Below are positions 15,714 through 24,241 of a stretch of 37,745 nucleotides of DNA, one piece after another. Source of the DNA: Bacteroidales bacterium. Lineage in GTDB: Bacteria > Bacteroidota > Bacteroidia > Bacteroidales > Bacteroidaceae. The translations under genes and the position numbers were made by a program. The notes beneath the pieces were generated by a model that had not been told where the DNA came from, did no database searches, and was given only the letters and a program-made list of their open reading frames with translations. The stretch spans positions 1 to 37,745 of the forward strand of contig SFKY01000024.1 in the NCBI GenBank assembly GCA_004554665.1, in the 5' to 3' direction. Every line of letters starts with the position of its first letter. Within the stretch, counting starts at the first letter, position 1.

Positions 15714-17921
15714 TTGAAATTAATTAAACCATACATCGCCATTTTCTGCATCGCATTGCTTGCTGGCTGCAATGCTACCAAGTACGTTTCCGATGAAGAA
15801 TATCTGCTTGAAAGCGTGCAAATCATGTCTGATACCAAAGGTTTTGATGCCGCTGTACTGGAACCCTACATCCACCAGAAGGCCAATTCCAAATGGTTCT
15901 CGCTCTTCAAGATACCCTTGGGCACCTATTCGTTGGCCGGACGCGACACCAGCAAGTGGATCAACCGCACCCTGCAGCGCATCGGCGAGGAGCCCGTGGT
16001 CTTTGATCCCGCCCAAGCAGACCTTACGATGAAAGACTTGCGCACAGCCATGCAGAATATGGGCTATATGCACGCCGACGTGACGCTGCAGACCAAGATC
16101 AGGGGCAAGAAACTCTCTGCCATCTACACCTTGCATCCCGGTGAACCCTACTATATCCACTCGGTCAAATATGACATAGACGACGATACCATTGCCAAAA
16201 TTCTCCGCGCCGATGCCGCCCGTCATCCCTCTTATATATATAAAGGTACACGATTCACTGTAGACCAGCTCGATGGGGAGCGCAAGCGCATCACAGATGT
16301 ACTGATGGACAGCGGCTATTATCGTTTCCACAAGGATTTTATACACTTTACAGCCGACTCGGCGGCCAACTCGCGTGATGTCAATGTGGAGTTGCACCTG
16401 ACCAAATACCGTGCCAACAACAATTCCCCTGTCATACTCCATCCCCGTTACCATATCGCTAAGGTCAACTTCACGCATGGAGAGGGCTCGTTTGTGCACC
16501 TGCGCCCCAAGGTGCTGGAGAATAATACAGCCATTGAGACGGGCAGCTATTTCTGCGAGTCCGATTTGCAGCGTACTTACAACAATTTTGCCAAGCTCGG
16601 TGCCGTCAAGTACACCAATATTACGTTTGATGAGCACCCTGATACCACGTTGCTCGACTGCAATATCCTCCTTACGATGAACAAGCCGTCCACCATCTCA
16701 TTCCAACCTGAAGGGACCAACACGGCAGGTGACTTGGGTGCAGCTGCATCGCTCACCTATACCAACCGTAACCTCTTCCGTGGCAGCGAGTTGTTCACAG
16801 TGGAGCTCCGCGGGGCTTTTGAGGCCATCACAGGATTGGAGGGTTACAAGGACCAAGACTATCAAGAATATAGCATCGAGACCAAACTGGCTTTCCCAAG
16901 AATCCTGGCACCGTTCTTGTCCAAACAGTTCGTCAAGCGAAGCCAAGCTACGTCTGAGTTGTCATTAGGATGGAACTTGCAGAATCGACCTGAGTTTCAC
17001 CGGAGGGTATTCTCGGCTGGATGGCGGTATCGCTGGAACGACTGGCGGCGAAACATCTCCTACCGTTTTGACCTTGTAGACCTCAACTATGTCTACATGC
17101 CGTGGATTAGTGAGACATTCAAGAACGATTATCTGGACGACGAGACCAATCGCAACGCCATCCTGCGCTACAACTATGAGGATCTCTTTATCATGAAGAT
17201 GGGATTCGGTATCAATTATAGCGACAGCCGACACGCCTTGCGTGCCAATATCGAGTCGGCGGGCAATCTGCTCGGCGGGTTGTCGCACGTAGCGGGATTC
17301 AAGAAAAACGACAACGGCCAATACACGCTCTTCGACATTGCCTTTGCACAGTATGTGAAGTTCGATTTTGACTACACCCGCCTCTGGAAGTTTGACACCC
17401 ACAACACGCTGGCAGCCCACCTCGGCTTCGGTGTGGCCTATCCTTATGGCAACAGCACCATCCTGCCTTTTGAGAAACGTTATTTCTCAGGTGGTGCCAA
17501 CTCGGTGCGAGGTTGGAGCGTACGCGAACTGGGTCCGGGCAAGTTTAAAGGCAAGGACGGACGAATCGACTTCATCAACCAGACGGGCGACATGAAGCTC
17601 GACTTCAACCTTGAGTACCGCACATTCCTGTTTTGGAAGTTCAATGGTGCCCTTTTCGTTGATGCCGGCAATATCTGGACCCTTCGCCAATACGACGAAC
17701 AACCCGGCGGACAGTTCAAGTTAGACGAGTTTTACAAGCAGATTGCCGTGGCTTACGGCATCGGGTTACGCCTCAATTTCGATTACTTCATCCTCCGCTT
17801 CGACATGGGTATGAAAGCCATCAATCCTGCTTACGAATCCACCCGTGAGCATTACGCTATCGTGCATCCCGATTTCAGTCGCGACCTGTCTTTTCACTTT
17901 GCGGTAGGCCTTCCATTCTGA
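15714..17921 (+). CDS. tamL: TamL-type outer-membrane lipoprotein of the Omp85/TamA family
   Basis: A 735-residue Omp85-superfamily protein carrying a lipobox (ALLAGC, acylated C19). The lipidated TamA variant, TamL, is characteristic of Bacteroidota. The N-terminal half has POTRA-like segments (GYMHADVTLQTKIRGKKL; SGYYRFHKDFIHF). The C-terminal half is the 16-strand barrel, with the family motif RYFSGGANSVRGWSVRELGPG and a terminal strand ending in aromatic residues (LSFHFAVGLPF). With TamB it helps insert or export outer-membrane components. Translation must start at TTG 15714: no ATG lies upstream of the signal. No tamB is adjacent. Its 3' end overlaps a convergent lipoprotein gene by 47 nt. 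Confidence 0.9.
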   Translation: MKLIKPYIAIFCIALLAGCNATKYVSDEEYLLESVQIMSDTKGFDAAVLEPYIHQKANSKWFSLFKIPLGTYSLAGRDTSKWINRTLQRIGEEPVVFDPAQADLTMKDLRTAMQNMGYMHADVTLQTKIRGKKLSAIYTLHPGEPYYIHSVKYDIDDDTIAKILRADAARHPSYIYKGTRFTVDQLDGERKRITDVLMDSGYYRFHKDFIHFTADSAANSRDVNVELHLTKYRANNNSPVILHPRYHIAKVNFTHGEGSFVHLRPKVLENNTAIETGSYFCESDLQRTYNNFAKLGAVKYTNITFDEHPDTTLLDCNILLTMNKPSTISFQPEGTNTAGDLGAAASLTYTNRNLFRGSELFTVELRGAFEAITGLEGYKDQDYQEYSIETKLAFPRILAPFLSKQFVKRSQATSELSLGWNLQNRPEFHRRVFSAGWRYRWNDWRRNISYRFDLVDLNYVYMPWISETFKNDYLDDETNRNAILRYNYEDLFIMKMGFGINYSDSRHALRANIESAGNLLGGLSHVAGFKKNDNGQYTLFDIAFAQYVKFDFDYTRLWKFDTHNTLAAHLGFGVAYPYGNSTILPFEKRYFSGGANSVRGWSVRELGPGKFKGKDGRIDFINQTGDMKLDFNLEYRTFLFWKFNGALFVDAGNIWTLRQYDEQPGGQFKLDEFYKQIAVAYGIGLRLNFDYFILRFDMGMKAINPAYESTREHYAIVHPDFSRDLSFHFAVGLPF

Positions 17922-18336
17922 CCAGCCATCGTCCTGCCAGCTTCACCATCTGGAGCGCAAAGGTGGCTTCATCGACCATGCTGCCTCCCATACCCGACTG
18001 CGCCATTTCCCAGAAATGGCGTACCACGATGTGTGCGGTGGCCGTAGTGTCTCCCTCTTGGTAGCTTACGCCCGTACATTCCACAGTGGCAGGTAGTTCT
18101 TTGCTGCGCAGCGTGTCTACATCAGCTTCGTTTACCTGACTGGCTGCATAGCGTATCCACTGCTGTGTCTCGCCCGTACAGTGTGGCAACGCCTCGGCCA
18201 GTTTCCAGTTAAAGTACATAGTGGCAAACGAGTCGGCACACATCCCGATCGTTTCCTCTGTTTTCTCATGTCCGCAGCCCATCAGCAATATGGCACCTGC
18301 CATGCAGCCCATCGCTGCCCGTTGTCTCCAATTCAT
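17875..18336 (-). CDS. Small lipoprotein of unknown function
   Basis: A 153-residue lipoprotein: ATG 18336 opens a signal with lipobox ILLMGC. The mature part has predicted helical then beta character (FATMYFNWKLAEALPHCT; TATAHIVVRHFWEMA; LQMVKLAGRWLVRMEGLP) and resembles NTF2-like or DUF4878-like small lipoproteins in its closing strand; that resemblance is weak. A frame continues 11 codons upstream, but 18336 is the start that gives a proper signal. A TACTTTTG box lies at 18364-18357 on this strand. The last 47 nt are shared antisense with the end of tamL. Confidence 0.75.
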   Translation of the reverse strand: MNWRQRAAMGCMAGAILLMGCGHEKTEETIGMCADSFATMYFNWKLAEALPHCTGETQQWIRYAASQVNEADVDTLRSKELPATVECTGVSYQEGDTTATAHIVVRHFWEMAQSGMGGSMVDEATFALQMVKLAGRWLVRMEGLPQSEKTGRD

Positions 18337-18356
18337 AAAACTTCCCTTTTGAGTTA

Positions 18357-18364
18357 CAAAAGTA
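18357..18364 (-). promoter_or_regulatory. -7 box for the small lipoprotein gene
   Basis: TACTTTTG on the minus strand matches TAnnTTTG, 21 nt before ATG 18336. No clear TTTG is seen at -33. Confidence 0.5.
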
Positions 18365-18374
18365 AGCAAATTAT

Positions 18375-18405
18375 TTTGTCCTTCCCCCTATTTTGCGTAT
18401 TTTTG
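18375..18405 (+). promoter_or_regulatory. Bacteroidota promoter for the MBL-fold hydrolase gene
   Basis: TTTG at 18375-18378, a 19-nt spacer and TATTTTTG at 18398-18405. The leader would be about 115 nt before ATG 18530 and contains a short hairpin around GGGCTTTCTGCCC. Confidence 0.6.
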
Positions 18406-18529
18406 TATCTCCAATGCTGTTTTTACCAGCTTGCAGCATCGCGCTGTATGTTGCCCAAACGGGGCTTTCTGCCCACTTGCCGGATAGAGTAGGGATGATG
18501 GGCACGCTATCTACAAACGATAATGAACT

Positions 18530-19354
18530 ATGAGCAATCAATTGAGATTTATCTCTTTAGGAAGTGGTAGCAGTGGTAACTGCTACTATTTTTATGACGA
18601 TACTTGTGGACTGATGGTCGATGCCGGTGTGGGTGTCCGCACCATCAAGAAGTATTTCAAGGACTACGGCCTGTCCTTTTCCCACATCTCTGCCATTATT
18701 GTTACCCACGATCATGCCGACCATGTCAAGGCGGTGGGCAGTCTGAGCCGTGACCATTTCCTTCCTGTTTATGCTACTGCCAGCGTGCATCATGGCATTT
18801 ATCGCAACTATTGTATCAAGACCAAGGTGCCAATGGCCAACCAGCGCGTGATACAGGTGGGCGAGGCTTTCAGTATCGGCGATTTTTCGGTCACCGCCCT
18901 TCCGGTGCCTCACGACAGCACAGACTGTGTGGGGTATGTCATCTGCTATGGCGATATACGCATTGCGCTCCTTACCGATGTCGGCCATGTCACCTCAGAC
19001 ATAGAACAGGCCATCCGCGAGGCCGATTATCTGATAGTAGAATCCAACTATGATCGCGAGATGTTGCTCCGTGGTCCTTACCCCGAGCGGTTAAAGACCC
19101 GCATCATCAGTCCTACCGGCCATCTCAGCAACGACGAGTGTGGTGAAGTGCTTGCCCGTTGCCTTTCACCACAGATTAAGCGGGTATGGCTGTGCCACCT
19201 TAGTCAGGAAAACAATCGTCCCGATGTGGCCGTAGATACCGTAACGCGCCATTTGACCGCCAATGGTATCGTACCAGGCACGCATCTTCAACTCCAGCCG
19301 CTTCAGCGAAAGACCCCTACCGGCACTTTCGTGTTAGGAGCAGATAGTAAATAG
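18530..19354 (+). CDS. MBL-fold metallohydrolase, YycJ/WalJ-like
   Basis: A 274-residue metallo-beta-lactamase-fold protein. The metal-binding motif THDHADH is at 59-65; further ligands fit PVPHDS (about residue 126), LTDVGH and the late CHLSQENN. The opening FISLGSGSSGNCYYF is typical of the YycJ/WalJ group, 5'-nuclease-like enzymes linked in Firmicutes to cell-wall stress signalling and DNA repair. Bacteroidota lack the WalRK context, so a general phosphodiesterase or nuclease activity is the safest call. It has its own promoter and ends 24 nt from the convergent methyltransferase gene. Confidence 0.9.
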   Translation: MSNQLRFISLGSGSSGNCYYFYDDTCGLMVDAGVGVRTIKKYFKDYGLSFSHISAIIVTHDHADHVKAVGSLSRDHFLPVYATASVHHGIYRNYCIKTKVPMANQRVIQVGEAFSIGDFSVTALPVPHDSTDCVGYVICYGDIRIALLTDVGHVTSDIEQAIREADYLIVESNYDREMLLRGPYPERLKTRIISPTGHLSNDECGEVLARCLSPQIKRVWLCHLSQENNRPDVAVDTVTRHLTANGIVPGTHLQLQPLQRKTPTGTFVLGADSK

Positions 19355-19378
19355 CGTTTGCAAGCAAGATTCACCCGT

Positions 19379-20179
19379 CTATCTGACGCGCAGTTGCCAA
19401 AAGGCAACAGCCGATGCAGCAGCCACATTGAGCGAATCGACCCCGTGAGCCATCGGTATGCGCACCACAAAGTCTGCCTTGGCGATGGCATGTGCGGGCA
19501 ACCCGTCGCCCTCAGTTCCCATGACGATGGCCAAGCGTTCCTCGGCCATGAGGGCAGGATGGTCCAAGGGCACCGAATGGTCGGTGAGCGCCATCGCCAC
19601 CGTCTTAAAACCGTATGATGACAGCAGACTGATATCTCCAGGGAGCCAAGTCCACGGCACCAGAAACACCGAACCCATCGATACGCGCACGGCGCGGCGG
19701 TTGAGCGGGTCACAGGAGTCTGTGGTGAGCAGCACGCCGTCGATACCCAGTGCAGCGGCCGATCGGAAGATGGCACCAATATTGGTCGTATCCACCACAC
19801 CGTGTATCACCACCACCCGGCGCGCGTCCCGGCAGATGTCGGCCACCGTGCGGGATGCCGGCCTGCGCATGGCGCACAGCACGCCGCGCGTGAGTGTGTA
19901 GCCTGTGAGCGAGGCCAGCAGTTCGCGCGGCCCCGTATAGATAGGAATATCGCCCACCGCGGCCACGATGTCGGCCGCGTCGCCACTGATATGCTTGCGT
20001 TCGCACAGCATGGCCACAGGTTCCGCTCCCGAAGCCAACGCTACCCTGATGACCTTGGGACTCTCGGCGATGAATATTCCCTTGTCCGGTTCCAGTTTGT
20101 TGCGCAACTGTGCCTCTGTGAGCGTGCTAAACATGCTAACGCCCGGTTCGTCTATCGATTGCAGTTCTATGATATTCAT
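19379..20179 (-). CDS. TrmH/SpoU-family RNA methyltransferase (second copy)
   Basis: A 266-residue SPOUT methyltransferase distinct from the one at 14874. An N-terminal region (GIFIAESPKVIRVAL) is followed by the SpoU core: motif 1 TTNIGAIFRSAAALG (131-145), motif 2 VMGTEGDGL (219-227) and motif 3 SLNVAAASAV (249-258). It should methylate ribose 2'-OH in tRNA or rRNA; the target is not known. A TACCTTTG box (20219-20212) lies 32 nt upstream. The DNA is visibly GC-richer in its middle (about 19790-20000) than neighbouring genes, with many GCGC and GGCC runs. Confidence 0.9.
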   Translation of the reverse strand: MNIIELQSIDEPGVSMFSTLTEAQLRNKLEPDKGIFIAESPKVIRVALASGAEPVAMLCERKHISGDAADIVAAVGDIPIYTGPRELLASLTGYTLTRGVLCAMRRPASRTVADICRDARRVVVIHGVVDTTNIGAIFRSAAALGIDGVLLTTDSCDPLNRRAVRVSMGSVFLVPWTWLPGDISLLSSYGFKTVAMALTDHSVPLDHPALMAEERLAIVMGTEGDGLPAHAIAKADFVVRIPMAHGVDSLNVAAASAVAFWQLRVR

Positions 20180-20211
20180 TGTTTCTTAAGCTTTGCATTG
20201 CATCCTGCTTG

Positions 20212-20219
20212 CAAAGGTA
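20212..20219 (-). promoter_or_regulatory. -7 box for the second TrmH-family gene
   Basis: TACCTTTG on the minus strand matches TAnnTTTG, 32 nt before ATG 20179. The -33 element is not clear. Confidence 0.5.
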
Positions 20220-20296
20220 GCTAATTTTTCGATATTGCTACACTGCAAACTGCACAAAAATACGGCACATCGTACTACCCATTGCCGCATTTGATG

Positions 20297-20386
20297 ACCG
20301 TACACCAGCTGCCGTACGGCCGTATTCCAATTGGAGTACGAGCGTACGGCATTTGCCATTCGACCGTACGGCAAATGGTGTACGGT
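20297..20386. repeat. 90-bp imperfect palindrome with six symmetric GTAC sites
   Basis: The left half (20297-20341) pairs with the right half (20342-20386) at about 35 of 45 positions; the outer 25 nt pair at 22 of 25. GTAC occurs at 20300, 20314, 20336, 20344, 20366 and 20380, giving spacings 14, 22, 8, 22, 14 that are mirror-symmetric. Each arm also contains its own CCGTAC...GTACGG hairpin, so a cross-shaped fold is possible. It lies in the 388-nt gene-free stretch 20180-20567. Short open frames here on both strands look alike only because of the palindrome. Confidence 0.7.
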
Positions 20387-20489
20387 GACTATCTGCCTCA
20401 ATACTTGGCTGAAAAGGGCCGTTTTACCTTTCTACCTTTTTACTGTTTTACTGTTTTGAAAGCCTCCATTTGGAGCCTGTAAGACAAGC

Positions 20490-20532
20490 AATGCCGGATG
20501 TCCCCTATGCGTGAATGGGTACACCCGGCATT
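20490..20532. repeat. Stem-loop AATGCCGG...CCGGCATT
   Basis: The arms 20490-20505 and 20517-20532 pair with two mismatches around an 11-nt loop. It lies just downstream of the minus-strand GH28-like gene's stop, but no T-run follows on either strand. The AATGCC/GGCATT ends recall the palindromic repeat found elsewhere in the window. Confidence 0.5.
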
Positions 20533-20567
20533 TGCTATGCAGGAGATGTCGCCAACAGGCAAGCGGG

Positions 20568-21839
20568 CTACATCTCCTTATAAGTATCCTTGCCTACATG
20601 GTCGAGAATGATGGCCTTGCGATAGTCCTTGCCTGTAAACGAGGTATGGGTATCTTTGATTTTCAGTTTGCCGACGTTGCGGAAATACATGCCATAGCAT
20701 GGGAATACCGGCCATTCGCTGAAAGGCCGTTCCTTGAACCATTGTGGCAAGTTGGGGTCGTCGATGCCTCTAAACTGGAGATCGGCGCGCCGGATAGTCA
20801 CACGGTCGGTCACGGCTGTCCCCCAACTTTTCACTGAGAGCGCCATGCGCGTGATATCGCGGGCTACAAGGTCTTCTACCAGGATGCTTCCGCACGAATT
20901 GTCCTCGCCCAGCGTGACAGACAGTGGGGTCAACACTTGGGTAGCGCGCACCCTGCGTATCACTATCTTGTCCAGACGGCCCGGAGCCTCGCCCCATGCG
21001 CCGGGTTCTATGTTGATGGCAGCATCTGACGAGGTCTTGCCCGATGTGATATGCGGATGCTGTCCGGGGCCGTAGATGTCGCAGTCGGACACCTCTACCC
21101 GGGTGGAGGGCATGATCATGCGGATGCCATTGCACGACGAGTTGAGGGTGCAGTGGCTGATGGTGGCACGTTCCCAATAACCGCCGGCAATGGCATCATC
21201 GCCCGTGTGCATGATGCAGCGGTCGAGAGTGATATGCTTGCCTCCGCGGATGTGGATGCCGTCCCATCCGCCGGTGATGGTGAGCCCCCGGAATGTAGTG
21301 CGGTCTATCTGATAGGCCAAGAAAGCATAATTGGCCGAACGTCTGACGGTGAATCCCTCGAATCTCATATCCCTGCATCCTGCCATCAGGACAGTATGTG
21401 GCCCGCGCATGCCCTCTTCGCCCTTAGGATTGCGCACATCGGCTCCGTCTATGGTGCCGGGACCCTCGATGCCGGCATAGTCTATGCCGACGCAGAAGAT
21501 AAGGGCGCGCGACCATTCGGGGTCGGTGGCACTGTTGTAGTTTACCGTTCCCCGTCCGCTCTCGTACCGGGATAGGTCGAGGGTGGTGCGGAGGGGTTGG
21601 TAGCGTTGCAGGTCAGCACTGCCCATCAGCACGGCTCCCTCTTCCAAGCGCAGGGTCACACCACTCTGTAGGTGGAGGGTGCCCGTGACATACGTTCCTG
21701 CAGGGAAGACGACGGTACCGCCTCCCTGTTGCGCACACTGCGTAATGGCCTGCGTAATGGCCTGTGTGTTGTCTGTCTTGCCGTCGCCTACAGCTCCGAA
21801 AGACAGGATGCTGAAGATAATCGCTAATAGACTCGTCAT
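20568..21839 (-). CDS. GH28-like parallel beta-helix glycoside hydrolase
   Basis: A 423-residue protein of the pectate-lyase/GH28 fold. A very short signal-like start (MTSLLAIIFSILS) runs straight into FGAVGDGKTDNTQAI, the usual opening of the GH28 catalytic domain. Repeated beta-helix coils follow. The positions of the GH28 signature are WDGIHI (192-197), GDDAIAG (213-219) and CNGIRM (236-241), compared with the canonical NTDG, DDCIAI and GHG. The three Asp are kept but the conserved His of GHG is missing, so substrate or mechanism may differ from true polygalacturonase. It follows the GH92 gene by 35 nt and is the last gene of that minus-strand cluster. Confidence 0.8.
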   Translation of the reverse strand: MTSLLAIIFSILSFGAVGDGKTDNTQAITQAITQCAQQGGGTVVFPAGTYVTGTLHLQSGVTLRLEEGAVLMGSADLQRYQPLRTTLDLSRYESGRGTVNYNSATDPEWSRALIFCVGIDYAGIEGPGTIDGADVRNPKGEEGMRGPHTVLMAGCRDMRFEGFTVRRSANYAFLAYQIDRTTFRGLTITGGWDGIHIRGGKHITLDRCIMHTGDDAIAGGYWERATISHCTLNSSCNGIRMIMPSTRVEVSDCDIYGPGQHPHITSGKTSSDAAINIEPGAWGEAPGRLDKIVIRRVRATQVLTPLSVTLGEDNSCGSILVEDLVARDITRMALSVKSWGTAVTDRVTIRRADLQFRGIDDPNLPQWFKERPFSEWPVFPCYGMYFRNVGKLKIKDTHTSFTGKDYRKAIILDHVGKDTYKEM

Positions 21840-21874
21840 ATCATTGTGTGGTTCTGCGAACCTGATGGTGATGC

Positions 21875-24211
21875 TTATTGGTACGCCGTCATCGAATAAG
21901 GCTTGTCGGCCTTGTCGGTGCCGCGCTTCTTGTTGGGTTTGCTGCCCATCTCAAACTCCAGCGTCGCGCCGTTGGTCAGCTGTTCGTGGGTGAGGTACAT
22001 CTTGGTGTAGGGCTTTCCGTTTACCTTGAGGCGCTGCACATAGCGGTTGCGGTCGCTTACCTTGGGTGCCTTGATGGTGATAGTGTTGCCGTTGGGCAGT
22101 TTTACCTGCATATAGGGCAGATAGGGAGCGCCAATGACATACTGGTCTGTACCCGGGCATACGGGATAGAAGCCCATAGCCGAGAACAGGTACCAGGCAG
22201 ACATCTGCCCGCAGTCGTCGTTGCCGCCCAGTCCACGTATGTCGTCCTTGTACATCTGGTTCATGATGGTGCGCAGCCACTGTTGGGTCTTCCAAGGAGC
22301 CGAGGTCCATGCGTAGAGATAAGGCACGTGGTGGCTGGGCTCATTGCCATGTACATATCCACCCACCAAACACTCGGCAGTAATGTCCTCATTGTCCGCA
22401 TAATACTTCTCCGGCAGGTCCATTTGGAACAGTTGGTCGAGCTTGGCGGTAAATGCCTTCTCGCCTCCCATGATGGTCATGAGTCCGTTGACATCCTGCG
22501 GAGCCTGGAAGGAAAAGTTCCACGAGTTGCCCTCGATGAATCCCTCGTTGTAGGTCTGATACGGGTCGAGGTCAGCCTTGAACTTGCCATCTGCGTAGCG
22601 TGGAGAGGCAAAACCTATCTTGCTGTCGTATGTGTTGCGGTAATAGAGGGCCCGCTTGGCATAGCGGTCGGCGAGATCGCTGCGTCCAGCCTTCTTGGCA
22701 GCGGCGTAGATGGTCCAGTCGTCGTAAGAATACTCGAGCGTATTGGAAGCTGCCGTGGCATCCTTGTCATAAGGAGCGTAGCCCAAGCGCTTGTAATTCT
22801 CCACATTGGGGAAATAGGGACAGTTGGCGGTCTCGTCCATTGCCTTGAGGGCCTCGTCCGGGCAGAGAGGCGCACCTTTTACGAGAGCGTCGGCCACCAC
22901 GGTCACGGCATGATAACCTGTCATGCACCATCCCTCGTTGCCCATGAGGCTCCAGACGGGCAACATGTGCAGCCGGTTCTGCTGCTGGTGGGCAATCATC
23001 GACTTGACCATGTTGAGGTTGCGCTCCGGTTTGACGAGCTGGAGGAACGGATGCTCCGCGCGGTAGGTATCCCAGACAGAGAAGATGGTATAATTGTCGA
23101 AATCCTTGGCCACATGCACATTGCCGTCGACACCTCTGTATTGCCGATCGACATCCATATAGATAGAGGGATTGATCATGGTGTGGTAGAGCGACGTATA
23201 GAGCATGGCCTTCTGGGCATCTGTACCTTGGCAGTCGACACATGCCAACTCCTTTTCCCATGACTGCTGCGTCTGCTGCAGTGCCTGCTCAAAGGTCAGG
23301 TTCATGGCCTCTGCCTTCAGATTCTTGATAGCTCCCTCGGTGCTGACGGCCGACAGCGCCACCTTCATGGTGATGGGCTTGCGGTCGGCATTGTCGAAGT
23401 TGAAGTAGGCTACGATATTCTGCCCGGCCATCTCTGGGAAGTTGTGGTATTGGTCAAACTTCCTCCAGAATCCCCTGTATTTGGGCTTTTTGGTCTCTCT
23501 GAAACCATAATCCTTGATAGGTTTGCTCAGATGGATGGCAAAATAGGTATAGTTGCCGCGCGACCATCCGTTGGTGATACGGTAGCCGGTGAGCAGGGTG
23601 TCGTTCTCGACCCGCAGGGTGCTCCACAATACTTTCCCATCGTAGTTGTAGATACCGTGGGTGAGGTCTACAATCAGTCGGGCCTCGTTGCCAGGGAAGG
23701 TGTACTGGTGGATTCCCACACGAGGCGTGGCAGTGAGCTGTGCCCGTACGCCGTTGTCGGCCAGCGTCACTTCATAATAACCAGGCATGGCCTTCTCTGT
23801 GTCGTGCGAGAACCGTGAACGGTAGCCGTTGTCGGGACAATCGGCCGTACCGGGGTTGAGCAGGAGCTTACCGGTCTGTGGCATGACGAGGATATCGCCA
23901 AGATCACTGTGCCCTGTGCCGCTCAGGTGGGTGTGGCTGAAGCCCACGATGGTACGGTCGTCATATTGATAACCGGCACAGTAGGCGTAGACATTGGTCT
24001 GGTATTTTCCGTCAATGTTTTGGGGGATGGTATCGGTTTCCGGACTCAGCTGTACGATACCAAACGGTGCACAGGCACCGGGAAAGGTATGTCCCATGCC
24101 TCCTGTGCCAATCATTGGGTTGACATAACTCGATCTTGTGGCAGGCTTTTGTGCCCATCCGTTCAGGGCCAGCAAGATGAATGCAAATAGCGCAAATAGT
24201 TTTTTATTCAT
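21875..24211 (-). CDS. GH92 alpha-1,2-mannosidase
   Basis: A 778-residue secreted glycoside hydrolase of family 92, exo-acting alpha-mannosidases abundant in Bacteroidales that trim host or yeast mannans. A signal peptide (MNKKLFALFAFILLAL, then GWAQ) precedes SYVNPMIGTGG and HTFPGACAPFGIVQLSP, both diagnostic. The catalytic-site blocks GNEPSHHVPYLYAW (about 622-635) and GGNDDCGQMSAW (about 662-673), followed by FYPVCPGTDQYVIG, are present, so it should be active and calcium-dependent. ATG 24211 is preferred; an alternative ATG lies three codons upstream. It lies between rlmH (30 nt) and the GH28-like gene (35 nt). No SusC/SusD pair is in the window. Confidence 0.95.
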   Translation of the reverse strand: MNKKLFALFAFILLALNGWAQKPATRSSYVNPMIGTGGMGHTFPGACAPFGIVQLSPETDTIPQNIDGKYQTNVYAYCAGYQYDDRTIVGFSHTHLSGTGHSDLGDILVMPQTGKLLLNPGTADCPDNGYRSRFSHDTEKAMPGYYEVTLADNGVRAQLTATPRVGIHQYTFPGNEARLIVDLTHGIYNYDGKVLWSTLRVENDTLLTGYRITNGWSRGNYTYFAIHLSKPIKDYGFRETKKPKYRGFWRKFDQYHNFPEMAGQNIVAYFNFDNADRKPITMKVALSAVSTEGAIKNLKAEAMNLTFEQALQQTQQSWEKELACVDCQGTDAQKAMLYTSLYHTMINPSIYMDVDRQYRGVDGNVHVAKDFDNYTIFSVWDTYRAEHPFLQLVKPERNLNMVKSMIAHQQQNRLHMLPVWSLMGNEGWCMTGYHAVTVVADALVKGAPLCPDEALKAMDETANCPYFPNVENYKRLGYAPYDKDATAASNTLEYSYDDWTIYAAAKKAGRSDLADRYAKRALYYRNTYDSKIGFASPRYADGKFKADLDPYQTYNEGFIEGNSWNFSFQAPQDVNGLMTIMGGEKAFTAKLDQLFQMDLPEKYYADNEDITAECLVGGYVHGNEPSHHVPYLYAWTSAPWKTQQWLRTIMNQMYKDDIRGLGGNDDCGQMSAWYLFSAMGFYPVCPGTDQYVIGAPYLPYMQVKLPNGNTITIKAPKVSDRNRYVQRLKVNGKPYTKMYLTHEQLTNGATLEFEMGSKPNKKRGTDKADKPYSMTAYQ

Positions 24212-24241
24212 GGCAATCATAATTATAGATATAGTTTGTGA

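Noticed and set aside
19790..20000. GC-rich patch suggesting horizontal transfer
   Set aside because: It lies within a normal SpoU methyltransferase gene with intact motifs and no mobile-element flanks; codon bias alone can explain it.
20186..20482. Two short frames on opposite strands with similar peptides (TVHHLPYGR and TVHQLPYGR)
   Set aside because: Their likeness follows from the 90-bp palindrome; neither has a start signal or family match.
21742..21770. 12-bp tandem duplication in the GH28-like gene
   Set aside because: It encodes a short ITQA repeat in the first helix; it is in frame and too small to be a feature.
21878..23263. Long open frame (461 codons) opposite the GH92 gene
   Set aside because: It is the antisense shadow of a strongly recognisable GH92 gene; no domain, promoter or signal supports it.
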